From assembly GCA_031763025.1 (NCBI GenBank), contig JASSKH010000014.1:6952633-7016632 (forward strand): a stretch of DNA of 64,000 bases. Reading direction: 5' to 3'. This document shows, in pieces, positions 44,153 to 56,275 of the stretch (its first letter is position 1; each line of letters begins with the position of its first letter). The notes below the pieces were generated by a model. It ran no database searches. It had not been told where the DNA came from and was given only the letters and a program-made list of their open reading frames with translations. The DNA comes from Macrocystis pyrifera. Taxonomy: Eukaryota; Sar; Phaeophyceae; Laminariales; Laminariaceae. The position numbers and the translations under genes are program-made.

Positions 44153-44885
44153 TAATTTGAAGACCAATCGAACCCTTCTGTTTTACGACCAGAGCGGTAT
44201 TGTTTAGTTTGAGCACCGAAAACGTGTTCTGTCGCAGGTGATCCGGACCGACTCGAACCGAATACTCTCTGCTGCCGCTGTAGTCTCCTCTTCTACCCCT
44301 CTCGAACAACAAATATCCCGCTTTTCCTTTCTTTGGAGGCTCTTCCCGACAAACCAGATACCCTTATCGTTTTGGAGGTTGAGGCGTTCTACGATATAGA
44401 GGTTCACCCTAATTTTTTGTGAGGCTCCTGTCCCCCCCCAAGGTAGAATGCGGAATTCAACGGGGACGAAAATTGAATACGACCGATGCTACACGCATCT
44501 CGTACGTGTACGTGCGGGTTCTTTCTGCCCGACAATGTAGAGCACAAGTTACATACTCATCCTTCCACTGGCGCCCGGCAATGACGCCGTGGTGACTCAG
44601 GAAGTTCCCCCCCCCTCCCCCCCCCCTGATGTGATGCCTCTATCGTAGAACGCCTCCGTTGTTCTTCTACTCATTATCGGCTGTGAAGTTTCAAGATTGT
44701 TTTGCAGCTGGAACATCTGTCCGGGAGGCGCAAAAGTAGGATAGTAAGTTCCGATGGAATAAATGTTGGGCCTTCTTAGCTTGCAGCTGTCGCATCAACA
44801 ACAACCACAGCAGCAGCAGCAACAACGAGACTAAAAGTGTTTCCGATGAGGTAGGCATATACGTGTTCGAGCTCTCTACCCACTG

Positions 44886-44934
44886 TTACGGGGGGCCATA
44901 GTAAATAGGACCGACGGCGCACACAAAAACCTAC
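44886..44934 (-). mobile_element. M1 left half only
   Basis: TTACGGGGGGCCATAGTAAA to ACACAAAAACCTAC; the right arm is lost. Confidence 0.75.
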
Positions 44935-45197
44935 TGAAAACATGATTCCATACAAATTCTACGGAGTTTTTTTTTTTGTCTCTCGTGACAAGCCGTTTTT
45001 TGCCTCCGGTCCAATGTTATCTCTGCTCTAAGGCCTTCAACCGGATGGTCTTGAGCAAACGGGCACGCCTCTACTGTAAAACGTTTTCGCATTCTGTAGT
45101 CACAGGGTTAAAAAAACAAAAAGCGGGGTGGTTCTCTGCTACACGGCAGTAGCGCCGCTGCTGCTCCGGGCACCTTCTTCGTCGCTTCGCGTACCAG

Positions 45198-45312
45198 GTA
45201 TTACGAGGGGACATGCTGTAGTAGTCAGAAATACATATTTGCTCATAAACTCATGGGCGCATGTGAGTTTTTGGTCCATCGTAGGTTTTGAGTACAACGC
45301 CCTCACGTAATA
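45198..45312. mobile_element. possible unrelated fold-back element
   Basis: Imperfect inverted ends TATTACGAGGGGACATG and CAACGCCCTCACGTAATA enclose about 80 bp. It shares only the TTACG tip with M1, so it may be a cousin family. Confidence 0.45.
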
Positions 45313-45383
45313 AATTCACAAAGCCGACCCTCGAAGAGCGCTTCATGTGCCCCTCCGCAAGTGAATTCCGTTGCCTGTTCGCG

Positions 45384-45463
<80 letters not shown>
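45384..45463. repeat. 80-nt C homopolymer
   Basis: Uninterrupted C from 45384 to 45463, the longest in the window, 45 bp upstream of the SINE-C 5' region at 45510. Confidence 0.95.
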
Positions 45464-45504
45464 ACGCGTGCGCCCTGGCCAGCTACATATACACTGTTAA
45501 TAGT

Positions 45505-46330
45505 TGTTATATGTGTTGGGTTGGCGTCGGTTGGCCACGACGCCTTAAAACACGCCAATCACTGCGTGAGATAGACAACAAATCAGTGGCACCTTTTTAT
45601 TGTTTTTCGGCGGTCACCATGGCTGCGGTCGAGGTAGATAACTTGTGCGGGGTCGAGAGTCAACCATAGTACTACTAGGTTCTAGGACTATCAGCAGCAG
45701 CAATGTCGTGTGCCATTCGCTCGTACACCTCGGCCATGCTCTCGCGGCTGTGCACGAGAGGCAGGGACCAAGCGAATGAACACCGTGCTCCTCCTGCTCT
45801 GCCGTAACTCAGAACTTGCGGCGCTAGAGAGCCATGGTTGCTTTCGCAACAGCCAATGAAAACGCGAAAGTCATATTCTTATTCCGCGAACTGATTGTCC
45901 ATCTCCTTTCGGTTTTCGGCGGTGACCATGGCTGGAGGTCGAGTTAGATGATTTGTGCAGGGCGGATAGCCTTAACTCCGCACGAAGAAAATGATCGTTT
46001 CACGTAGTGCTTATGGCAAGGCACCTACGAGGCAGTCATATAGTTCATCCGTTGCTGTCTCTGGAAGTGGTCACCCCAGAAAACGAACCAGTTAATTCGA
46101 CGCTGTTATTCACATGCAAAAACGTCCGCCTCACAAGCGATTCTCAGTAGGATGCGGCTCACCCTTCATGCGGCTCGCCGGACACCTTACGGCGCTTCAC
46201 AAAGCTTGGTGCAAGGAATGTCTGCATGGTTGGTGAAAACCCGACGTGCTCCGCCCCGGCGGTGTAGGGATGCGAGGGTCTATGGTCATACGACTACGAC
46301 CTTGCCAAACATGAGTACCACCTCCCCCCC
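45505..46330 (+). mobile_element. SINE-C, two partial copies in line
   Basis: A 5' piece (GTTGGGTTGGCGTCGG to AGATAACTTGTGCGGGG, 45515-45655) is followed by about 245 bp of other DNA. A second piece starting TTTTCGGCGGTGACCATGG (45913) then runs through to the GGTCATACGACTACGACC end. The CGGCGGT(C/G)ACCATGGCTG block appears in both, so this is two copies or an internally duplicated one. Confidence 0.7.
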
Positions 46331-46516
46331 GCACCCGGCCTTCCGGCACTGTAGAAGCATGACTCTCTCCCTTATCGTGGTATGACTTTCTCCCCTACCG
46401 CATTGTATAGGCATGACGTAAGTTACACCCCCTCGAAGGCACCTGCTCTCTTCCCCCACCTCGTGTCCAAGCTAAAACTAGGTTCTCAGCCCGGCACCGC
46501 CTACAGTGCCGGCGAC

Positions 46517-46628
46517 TATTACGGGGGACCATATTAAACAGGACCATATATTGTTAGTAAAAATAGGTAAATATATAGGTTTTTGTGTGTACCGTAGGTC
46601 CTATTAACTATGCCCCCCCCGCGTAATA
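46517..46628 (+). mobile_element. M1 palindromic MITE-like element
   Basis: TATTACGGGGGACCATATTA to CTATGCCCCCCCCGCGTAAT. Confidence 0.88.
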
Positions 46629-47057
46629 ATTATTAAAGCTGCACACCCCGCACGCAGCACGCGGGATCGATGTATCGAGAGGCAGCTCGCAAAGATGAGT
46701 TCCGATTAAAAAATTGTTTGGTCTAGCAGCTGAATGAGGTTGCCTAAAGCAACAAAAAATCGAAGTACTAATACGTAGGAGAAGATCAAAAGAAGATATA
46801 TAGGAAAGCTTCCGAGAATATTCCCCGGTTTGTTCGCAAGAGGCGATGGGGCGTGTTGGCTCTTGTTCTGTGTGCTTGTTTGCGAACTGATCTTCATGGT
46901 AGCCAATTGGTGGGTTCTAAACATCGCGTACTATTGTAGGTGAAACTGCGAGTAGATGCAGCACGGGACGGTGCTGGCAGACTTGGCAAAACGAAATCTT
47001 GATGCTACTTAAAAAAACGAAAAAGGCAATGCCGTTGTTGCTGTCACAAAAAGCATC

Positions 47058-47166
47058 TATTACAGGGGTCCATAGTTAACGGGACCAAATTTTGTTAGTA
47101 AAAATAGGAAAATATATAGGTTTTCATGTACACTATAGGTCCTGTTAACTATGGACCCCCGTAATA
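47058..47166 (+). mobile_element. M1 element, TTAAC subtype
   Basis: Very similar to the copy at 23501, sharing the ACAGGGGTCCATAGTTAACG left end; probably a recent pair. Confidence 0.9.
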
Positions 47167-47169
47167 GGG

Positions 47170-47750
47170 AGCAAGAAACAGCAACGAAACAATCGAGAAA
47201 CGAGTAGACAGGTAGGTGTTATCCTCAAGTGACAAAATACGGGGAGGGGGGAGGAGGGGGAGAGGTAGTATTTCGAACTCACGATGGAGAAAAAAAAAGA
47301 CTACAGCTATTCCCGGCATGTTTACACGCCAAATTTGGTTCTGAGTACTACTGCACGTTTCTCACGTAGTCGGAAGAGCTTGCGGCAGCAACATGCAAGT
47401 ATGGCGTGGCCATGCTCATTCGGCGCTGCTTGTCGTGTGATACGGCTTCCTTCACGATTGCAGTTCGGACACACACACACCCCAAACAGTATCCTACCAC
47501 CGCAGCCTGCGAATGGGCTGCTTTCTCGCGTGAACGATGATGGTACGTGTTCGACGCGTGCTTGCCTTACAGGGGTGGCGCCCACTTGGTAGAGTTTACC
47601 ACCAGTAACCAACCAATGTGTTTGTCGGCGACACATGCTACCTTAACGTAACGGTGTACCGTGTTACAGAGTTTTCCGATATTTCTCATTTCTAGCTTGG
47701 GGAACTCTGTGCTATACGTAAGTCATTTTGAAAAAATTAAAAGTGCAAGC
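47170..47750. other. no supported gene
   Basis: Mixed-sequence stretch with short competing frames on both strands and no recognised protein. Confidence 0.4.
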
Positions 47751-47755
47751 CGATT

Positions 47756-47795
47756 ACCAACTACTATTATGCTTGCCATCCGACAATGTGTAGTG
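47756..47795 (-). mobile_element. family E 3' tip
   Basis: CCAACTACTATTATGCTTGC and CATCCGACAATGTG, the reverse of the ATTGTCGGATGGCAAGCATA end. Confidence 0.6.
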
Positions 47796-48147
47796 CCGGT
47801 CCATAACAAACCGAGGAACAGAAAATGAAGAACTCTCCAGAGCAATAGCGCAGCAGTATCATACGACAACTCAAAACCGATGTGACGCACATGAAGACTA
47901 CCACAACCAACATCCCTCCATCTCATCCACCAAAACCGACCACTCCCCTCTTTGAGAGCTCAAGCAAATCCTAGACATACCATGAAAAATGTTGCAAGAT
48001 TCTTTCGATAATCCAGCGATATTGGGTTACGGAGCTCGGCCAGCCAGGAAAAAAAAAAACGGCCATAAAAGTGCTGTCCTTATCGTAGTATGCCTCAATC
48101 GTAATTCCCTTTCGACGTCCCCGCCCCCCCCCCTCTGAAGCCTTCAC

Positions 48148-48502
48148 GCCTCCTCGGGCAGATCACAATCTATCTGTCTACAGTAGATCATCTAAGATCC
48201 TAACCTGCCGTGTATGAGAGGTTGTGCAGGATCTGTATGTTAGGTACGGATCCAACCTAGGGAACACGTCCTTAGATCATGCAGATTGTACGGCTCCCGC
48301 CCTGAAGCAACGTGAGCTATAGTAGATCGTGCAGATCATACAGATCATACAGATCATACCGATCATACAGATCATACAGATCGTACAGATCGTGCAGGTC
48401 GTACAGATCATGCAGATCGTACGTATCAGGAATCTTCTCTGATCTTCCCTGAAAGGTGTAGATCGTCAAGTGGGAATGATCTATCTGATCTGTCCGAGGT
48501 GT
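48148..48502 (-). mobile_element. D element with 10-bp internal array
   Basis: Inverted ends CTCGGGCAGATCACAATC and AATGATCTATCTGATCTGTC-CGAGG. The core has GGTTGTGCAGGATCTGTATG, and about twelve tandem decamers of the form CAGATCATA/CAGATCGTA lie at 48325-48425. Confidence 0.75.
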
Positions 48503-48504
48503 GG

Positions 48505-48612
48505 ACGCCTTTGACCCTTTTAGAACCGCAGTCCCGTTTTCAGGGACAAACCACACTAATTCCAGGTATTTTCTCCCCAAAACCGGACTGCGGTCCTAAA
48601 AGGGTCAAAGGC
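48505..48612. mobile_element. M2 fold-back element, extended palindrome
   Basis: Arms extend to GACGCCTTTGACCC and GGGTCAAAGGCGTC around the usual M2 core; it directly abuts the end of a D element. Confidence 0.88.
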
Positions 48613-49632
48613 GTCTTCCTCATCTTCAGAACGTACTATAAATACTGTACTGCTAGTAGTTCCGTGGGCACAAGGAGACAGGCTCCAACACTCCCGGAGC
48701 GGAAGAAAAAACGAAAACGAACGCGAAAAAACAGGAAGAAACGAAAAAAAGTGAAACAAACTCGAGGCAACTTTTTTTTTCACTCTGGCCGTGATTATAA
48801 TAAACTTTTGCACTCTGACGTGTTACCAAACGTTTGTTATATAATCGGCTGTTACCGGGCCGGTAAAACAGCTGCAGCGCCAGTTTGGACTCCCAAAATG
48901 AGCATCCGCCAGGCATGCTAGAGGAAGGAGAGAAGAAACCGGAGCACTGCTGCCAAATGGGGGTGGGACTGGAGCGTCGACGAGGAGCAGAGTAGACGAG
49001 GGTTTGCCGAAGGAGGAAGGTGCAACCAGGAGCCTTGAAGGAGGAAAAGTGGGATAATGCATTGGCTTCAGAGTGTTGGAAGAGAGAACACTAACTGAAA
49101 CTGCGGCATTTGATAAAATGTTCGATCCAAAAGTCGGAATGAAACGAGTATAACATCTTGTCGGAGGGCAACATTAAGATTAGCAGTCCGTACGTGTATA
49201 TTCGTCTTTACACGAGGCCGTAAAGCTGCGAGTACTTTCGCCCCGTCCCTCTTCTCTTCGTCACTCAACGCACGTCCGTTTGTCGGGGAGGCGCGCGCTG
49301 GGCGGTCACAATAGTATACGGCGTTTTAACCCTGATGTGAGTATCGAACAGACAATATATATATATATATATATCCGGCCAGACTGGAGTCGTAGTGAAA
49401 AAGGAGGGATGCTGGATGCTGGCTCGGCGTGTGTTTCTTGCTCGGGAAAAAAGGGCGGCGTCTCGCACTAGCTTCGCTTTACAGTACGAACATCCATGTA
49501 TCCGCGTCGGGAATCTAATATTTACCCGCACAAAGCTCAGCCTGGCTTTTTCTAAAAAAACAACTTCTCGTTTTCCTTTTATGAATAGTAATTTATTGTA
49601 GGTGTCCGGTGCCACTATTTCTTCCGGTGCTA

Positions 49633-49741
49633 CTATTGCGGGGGACCATAGTAAACAGACCAAGTACTGTTAGTAAAAATAGGTAAATACATAGGTTTTT
49701 ATGCATACCATAGGTCCTATCAACTGCGGACCCCCGTAATA
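49633..49741 (+). mobile_element. M1 palindromic MITE-like element
   Basis: CTATTGCGGGGGACCATAG to CTGCGGACCCCCGTAAT; mixed arm subtypes. Confidence 0.88.
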
Positions 49742-49962
49742 TCTCGTGCTCTGTTCTCAGGAGCCTTTTAGAAGGGAGAGTTCGACACTTGTTTTGGTTC
49801 AGAGCGACAGAAGAGAGACTTGTTTTACCTACTGCGGTAGTAGAGGATGTTCGGTTCAGGTCGGACCGGAACGTTAACTTGACACCATACATTATCGGAG
49901 CACAAATGAATAATAACATCACGGTAACCCCATCGCAACAACTACTGCTACTACCACCGCTA

Positions 49963-50086
49963 CTATTACGGGGGGCCATCGTAAATGGGACCAAATGTTG
50001 TTTGTAAAAATAGTGAAATATATAGGTTTTTGTGTGTACCGCATCATAGGTGCTATTTTAATACCTGGTATGGCCCTCCGTAATAT
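49963..50086 (+). mobile_element. M1 palindromic MITE-like element
   Basis: CTATTACGGGGGGCCATCG to TATGGCCCTCCGTAATA, with a small insertion in the right arm. Confidence 0.82.
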
Positions 50087-50464
50087 ATACTTTCACTTCG
50101 GTCGAGCCGACTTTCCACCGGCGTCTGACGACACGCTTCGTTCACAGGAGACACTGTTTTAGAGAGCTCATGTTCTAAAGAGAGAGAAGCGCGGGGTTCA
50201 ATATAGGTCAAAGTCGCTACGTCAGGCACGCCGCACCCACCACTCCAGGGACACTCGGAAGTACCTATTTCCCTGCCGTCGTTGTCCCGCACGCGATATT
50301 AACGCGGGGAAAACACCACACAAAAATGTACGCCAAGGCAGCCTGTATTTCTGCGGTGGGGTGATACACGTATTATCAGGGGGATGGCCAGAACCCGCGA
50401 TGGACCTAAAAACCGTGTGCCCCCTCAATGTTTCACACACTATGCTTGGTTCTGATTACTACCA

Positions 50465-50571
50465 CAAGGGGGGACCATAGTAAATAGGACCAAATATGGT
50501 GAGTAAAAACAGGTAAACATAAAGTTTTTTGTGTGTACCGTAGGTCCTATTTACTAGGGTTTCCCGTAATA
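50465..50571 (+). mobile_element. M1 palindromic MITE-like element
   Basis: AAGGGGGGACCATAGTAAAT to CTAGGGTTTCCCGTAATAC; both tips mutated. Confidence 0.82.
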
Positions 50572-50896
50572 CGTTCCCCGCAATGGTATTTTCGCCGGGG
50601 GGGGGGGGGGGGGGATAATCAGATGTCACGATTGACCTTATGAATCCAACCACGGCGTCCTTGCTGGGCGCCAGTCTGAAGGGTGACCACGTACATAGCT
50701 TGTGCTCCACTTTTGTTGGGCGTGACGCCTGCGTGCGCGTACGAGATGGCGTGTAGCCTCGGTCGTGTTCGCACGTTTTTTTGTCTCCGTTGACCGCCGC
50801 GATAGAACCTTGGGGGGGAACATATTAATAGTACCCTCAGGAAAAAATTAAGGGTGAACTTTTATCGTAGGAGGCCCCAAGAGTCTTCCGAACATC

Positions 50897-51006
50897 TATT
50901 ACGGGGGTCCATAGTTAACGGGACCAAATTTTGTTAGTAAAAATAGGTAAATACATAGTTTTTTTATGTATACCATCGGTCCTATTAACTATGTACCCCC
51001 GCAATA
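50897..51006 (+). mobile_element. M1 element, TTAAC subtype
   Basis: CTATTACGGGGGTCCATAG to CTATGTACCCCCGCAATAG. Confidence 0.9.
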
Positions 51007-51095
51007 GCGTTAGACTCTACAGTGGCATCAGAAAAAAAACAATCACATTTCTCTGTACGAACTCAACGCTCTTCTTAAAGGTAACTCCACGTTGC

Positions 51096-51096
<1 letters not shown>

Positions 51097-51143
<47 letters not shown>
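51097..51143. repeat. 47-nt C homopolymer
   Basis: Uninterrupted C run followed within 15 bp by a GTA triplet microsatellite (51156-51179). Confidence 0.95.
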
Positions 51144-51144
<1 letters not shown>

Positions 51145-51237
51145 CTCTGAAACCGTAGTAGTAGTAGTAGTAGTAGTAGCTAGCGCCCATTGTGTACTTA
51201 TTCTGCCTCAAACGTTATTTCCGCCGCCGCCGCTGGC

Positions 51238-51255
51238 TGCTGCTGCTGCTGCTGC
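51238..51255. repeat. CTG microsatellite
   Basis: Short GCTGCTGCTGCTGCTG run. Confidence 0.8.
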
Positions 51256-51726
51256 AGCCGGTCACGCGCCCGTTGTTGCATCGCCGAAAGCGGTTCTCGA
51301 TACAGTGGACACTTCAACCTTAAGGGAAGCAGCACTATGTATTATAACAGCACCGTTTAAAAGAGGCCAAGTCGGTTGGGCCTGCCTACACTAAAGCTAT
51401 ATATGTATTTCTCACTGTTGCATGAGAGAGAAGGCTAGTTCAGAGAGGTATTTTTGGCCTGTACCACACCTCTCTTAGGTCGGGGTATCCACTGTGCCTC
51501 CATTTGTGGGGGTTTTCGGTTTTCAATCGACCCCCCCCCACCCCCCCCCCCCCCCCCCCCAGCGCGCAGCGACTCACGGGCCTGAAGATGGCCCCATCCA
51601 AAAAAACACGGGACGAGTTTGTATGGGCAGTCCGTCGAACCATCATCGAGGCAGAGAACAAAACCACGGCGTTTTCGGTTTAGGCCGTTGTCTTCGCACC
51701 ATGGTTTTTGCTTGTCAGGGTGCCCG

Positions 51727-51735
51727 CTGCTGCTG

Positions 51736-51770
<35 letters not shown>
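51727..51770. repeat. CTG microsatellite
   Basis: About fourteen CTG triplets inside the satellite. Confidence 0.85.
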
Positions 51771-52240
51771 ATACATCGTTGTCGTAGATCAAATCCATTA
51801 CGAGCTGTAGGCGGGACACAATCGCTGGCGAAAAATGCCACGTTTCTTCGTCGCATCTCGAGGCGAAACAAAACCACAGCGTGTACTCACTATATACTGT
51901 AAGTAAGCCGTCCGGTCGTCGCGCTCAAGGCGAACAAAAAAACACACAGCGTTTTGCTTAGTTAGGGCGTTCCGTCGCGCACCTCCAGGCGAACGAGAGC
52001 CACGGCTTTTTTACTCCTCTGTTTTTGTTTCGTCCCGCAGCAGCTGGCCTGGTGAAATAGTGAAGCTTAAGCTCAACAAGCTTCCACATGTACCTATCTG
52101 TGTCGCGTGTCAATTTTGACTAAAAAGGCGCTCCGTCGCGTCTTTAGGCGAACGAACCGTTGGATGTTGGCTTGAGACGTTTCGTCGATCGACACCTCAA
52201 GAAGGCGAAGAGCGCCTGCTAAATCCCCCTGCGACCGACA

Positions 52241-52348
52241 ATTACGGGGGTACATAGTTAATAGGACCTATGTTATACATAAAAACCTATGTATTTTCCT
52301 TTTTTACAAACAAAATTTGGTCCCGTTAACTACGGACCCCCGTAATAG
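52241..52348 (-). mobile_element. M1 element, TTAAC subtype
   Basis: Reverse copy inserted in the satellite, ATTACGGGGGTACATAG to CTACGGACCCCCGTAATAG. Confidence 0.9.
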
Positions 52349-53168
52349 ATACCTGGTACTTCGTATAGCGGCAAACAAACCAAACGACACGTGTTTTGTG
52401 TCTAGTTGCCGTCGTCCTCTTAAAATAGAAAAGTTCGGGAGTGTTTGGTGTGAGTGCACATCGTTGTAAGAAGCTACTACGGTTCAGCGCGCGTGCCGTG
52501 CAGCTCTTGAAGCTCGGGTGCAACATCTACCTATGATTCTCTCTGCATGTATACCCCGGCAGTTGCCCGGGCTGCTTGCCCCGTGCGGCCGACGATGTAC
52601 CCATCACATTTTCCCGACACGTTTGGCTCCGAACGTTCTCGGAGGGATTGAGGCGTTTCCGCCATCGCAGCACCTTAAGGCGAACAAACAAACCAACAGC
52701 ATTTTGTCAGCTCTTCTTTCGCTTTCGGCCTACCGGCGGAGTAGGCTAAATTTAAGCTTAAAAGGTCACCGCAGCATATCCGCAAATAAATATGTTGCGT
52801 GCGCCGTTTATTACTCTTTGTAGGGCATTTCCGTCGCAACACCGCTCGCAAGGCGAACAAACCGACAGCGTTTTGTTTTTCTTCTTCTTTCGTCCTCCGG
52901 AGGGTGGGCACAGAATAATTAGCAAAAATATTAAACGGAAGTCACCACAGTTTTCCATCTATCTCGTGCGTAAATTTTAACTCTTGAAGGCGATACGGTG
53001 CACCTCGAACGGAGGAGGACACTACTATGGACGCTGTTCATTGCGTGTTTTCAATTGATGTTGGGGCGATAGAGCAGTTTCCTGTTCCTCGGACAGGCAT
53101 AACTTCCTGGCACAACCAGGACACACGGTTGATTCCCACTTCGTGTTTCAGATCGTTCAGGGAAGACA

Positions 53169-53279
53169 TTATTTCGGGGGTCCATAGTAAATAGGACCTA
53201 CGGTACACACAAAACCCTATATATTTACCTATTTTTACCAACAGTATTTCGTCCTACATGCTATGGTCCCCCGTGATAG
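53169..53279 (-). mobile_element. M1 palindromic MITE-like element
   Basis: Reverse copy inserted in the satellite, TATTTCGGGGGTCCATAG to CTATGGTCCCCCGTGATAG. Confidence 0.88.
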
Positions 53280-53389
53280 TCGCTACCTCACGCGTAGACG
53301 CTGTTCATCGCGTGTGTCCAACGCATGTCCAGGCGATAGAGCAGTTTCTTGCCCCTCTCGGACAGACATACAGTAGCTTCCATGCACAA

Positions 53390-53650
53390 CCATGGATAGA
53401 CAGATCATCTACATATCATTCCCACTGGATGATCTGGATCGTCCAGCGAAGACATAGTCGTGATCGGTATGATCTGTATGATCTAGCTCATGTTCCCGGG
53501 TGGGAGCCATATTATTGTGCATGGTCTAGCACGTGTTTCCTGGGCAGTATCTGCCCTATAAGGCAGATAGATCCTGCGCAACCTCTCACAACGGCAGGTG
53601 AGGGACTAGATGATCTAGATCATGACCTGCCCGATCTATCCGAGTTGCGC
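53390..53650 (+). mobile_element. D element
   Basis: Starts ATAGACAGATCATCTAC; contains CTGCCCTATAAGGCAGATAG and GATCCTGCGCAACCTCTC; ends TGCCCGATCTATCCGAG. Confidence 0.8.
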
Positions 53651-54199
53651 TTTCCTCTGCCCTTTTTTTTCTTTATACTCCCCCGTGGACGGGTAAAATA
53701 GCAGCCTTAAGGTCACGACATTCTGTGTCGTGTCAATTTTAATTGTGAAGGCGTTCTTTCGCAGCACCTCCAGGAGAACAAACCACAGCGTTTGTTTCGC
53801 TTTCTGTTTTTTTTTTATGTCCTCCGGAGGACGGGCACAGCTCAAAACTTGAGCTCACAGCGTAACTTACTTCGGCATTCGAACTACCCCATACGGTCAA
53901 TTTTATCAGCTAAGGAGGCGTTCCGTCGCAGCACCTCACAGGGAAGTGTGTGCCCACCAAGGCATTGAGCCGAAAGATATGGAGCAAGTTCTTGCTCTTC
54001 TTCTTGTTCGTCCTCCGGTGGATGGGGCTAAAACTATGGCTTAAGGTCACCACAATCGGTTTCGTGTTGTGAATTATTATTGAGCAGACAGATAAGTTTC
54101 TTGCCGACGAAAAGACACCCTTCGTACAATGGAAACCCTCTGGAAACTCACTCTGAGGCAACACCAGCTTTCCATGTACGCGATAGACTTTGGGGCCGG

Positions 54200-54375
54200 G
54201 TGTGTGTGTACTCGATATCATGCACGGCCGTAGTCGTATGACAACAGGCCGACTTTGGAGAGGGGTCATTTGACCATCGACCACGCATCCCTTTCGAGAC
54301 GGAGCACCGTTCCTACTCCTGATAGAGACACCTCCAACAAATGGGCGCTCATTGCGTTGTTTCCATATACTACAT
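54200..54375 (-). mobile_element. LINE 3' fragment and C-type tail
   Basis: Second copy of the LINE end. In element sense it runs from GGAAACAACGCAATGAGCGC through GGTGCTCCGTCTCGAAAGGG and GGTCAAATGACC. About 20 unrelated bases follow, then GTCATACGACTACGGCCGTG and TGATATCGAGTACACACACA. It matches 11160-11016 and, over the last part, SINE-C. Confidence 0.75.
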
Positions 54376-55009
54376 AGAACCTTGGGAGGGGGGGGGGTTG
54401 TTCATACACTTCGACCAAGTCTGTGTCCGCGACTGGACAAGTTGGTGTTAGTGTTTAGTTTCTACGTCGGAAGATCATCATGAGCGCGACAGAGTCGGCG
54501 GGGGAGATTAGCTTATCTAAATTGACCGAGCTATGGCGAACGGCCTGGTATGGCATTCGAGGTCGGTGGCTCGCAACATTTGCGCAGATACATGTACCAT
54601 TAAGACGAGCTGAATCTATGTACAGCACTGAACAAGTTGGTGTTGATGTTCGTTTCTACGGAAGAAAATTCAAGACGCGCTGGACGGGACAGACTTTCGG
54701 GGGATAGTCGTAGCTCACACAAAACCGACTAAGCGACGGGTATGGCTATTTAGCACCTAGTGCCTGATGTAATATTTCGGTCTACGGCTGGAACTATTCT
54801 CGCAGACACCGGCACACCGTTCATGCGGGACTAATCTGAATACAGCATACGGCGAGTTGGTCCAGTTGTTCGGTCAAACATGCGCGCGACGCGACATATT
54901 TTCGGGGGATGGCTCATACAAACCGACGGAGATCCTCTTGCAATCTGTGAGCACGAATCTTTAGGTTGGTAGTCTGTTCAGGTAGTTTGCTTCCTGTTGG
55001 GATCAAGGT

Positions 55010-55200
55010 ACGGGCGAAGACCCAACCCAACACCTGACCGTAAGCCTAACCCTGACCCCAAACCGCAGCCAAAACGGGCCAAAACCCGGCCATAAACGCG
55101 GTTGCGCCGCGTTTGCATCGAACGAGAAATTTTCTCAATTGCGGACGATGATTCCGAAGTGCAGACCGCGCCGGGTTTTTTTTAAGTCAAAAACACCCCT
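55010..55200 (+). repeat. family T copy in the satellite
   Basis: GACCCAACCCAACACC, CTAACCCTGACCCC, then the hairpin AACGCGGTTGCGCCGCGTTT and an A/T-rich end; third copy of this layout. Confidence 0.65.
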
Positions 55201-56035
55201 AAAGATTCCTACTCACAGATTGTAGACCCTACTCAACCGACGAGCTACGAGTGCAGCTAGTACCTGGTACTGTGTTGTGTATTCGTATGGTATTTCGATC
55301 CGCGGCTGAACGTATTCGTGCAGGAATACACACATGTACCATTCAGACGGGCTGGATCTAAGTACAGCACTGAGAAAATTGGTGTTAATGCTAGTTTTCT
55401 CCGGTGGAAAGTTGACCTGCGCGCGCCAGACTCTCGGGGGGGGGGGGGATAGCTCCTATATATTTGACCACGCTACGAGTACAGCTATAAGTACCTGGTA
55501 CCTGGTGTGGTTTTTCGGTTCGCTAATGGAATTGTTCGTGCGCTCCCCAGTATACTATTCAGGCGTTGCTGGATCTAGAACACAGCGTAGAACAAAGTTG
55601 CTGTTGTTGACGTTAGTGGTTTGTGACGTGGCAGACTTCCCGGGGATAGCTCGAAACAAACCTGTGCTCGTACCTACGTACGTACGGTATTTCGGTCCGC
55701 GGCTGGCTGGAATTATTCGTGCACTCCGGTCCCCGGTAAAATTGTTCAGACGTTGCCGGATCTAAAGTACAGCGTAGAACAAGTTGTTGTTGTTGACGGT
55801 AGTTCCTACACCGGAAAAAATGACGTGTGCGTGACGCGACAGACTTCCCGGGGATAGCTCGAAGAAAACCGACCGATCTACGAGTAGGCCAGTAGTTGGT
55901 ACCTGCTGCCTGGTACTCGCGTGGTGTTTTTTCGGCCCGCGGCTGGAATTTTTAGTGCAGACACCAGTACATAGAACAATATTCGGTACCAATGTTGGTT
56001 TCTAAGCTGAAAAATTATTGAGCGCGCGACAGACT

Positions 56036-56036
<1 letters not shown>

Positions 56037-56067
<31 letters not shown>

Positions 56068-56275
56068 ACTCGGGGGGTTCGATATAAGAGAGATGTACTC
56101 GATCTCATGCATGGCCGTAGTCGTATGACCATAGACCCTCGCATCCCTACAATGCCGGGACGGAGCGTGTCGGGTTTTCACCGACCAGGCAGACATTGCT
56201 CGCACCAAGCGCGAAGCGCCGTGAGGTGTCCGGCGCGAGTCGCATGAAGGGTGAGCTGCATCCTACTACTCGTAT
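56037..56275 (-). mobile_element. SINE-C with 30-nt homopolymer
   Basis: Thirty G then TACTCGGGGGGTTCGATA and the normal core from GAGATGTACTCGATCTC to GTGAGCTGCATCCTACTA. Confidence 0.85.

Larger units (their letters stand above)
51600..54080. repeat. degenerate satellite, CGTTCCGTCGCAGCACCTC type
   Basis: At least nine diverged units contain a (G)GCGTTCCGTCGC segment, a CCTC-AAGGCGAACAAACC segment and a CACAGCGTTTTG segment. Most also have CTTCTTTCGTCCTCCGGAGG and CTTAAGGTCACCACAG. Unit starts lie near 51625, 51850, 51910, 51975, 52130, 52650, 52830, 52990, 53745 and 53920. The fuller units are about 160-190 bp. Two M1 copies and one D copy interrupt it. Confidence 0.75.
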
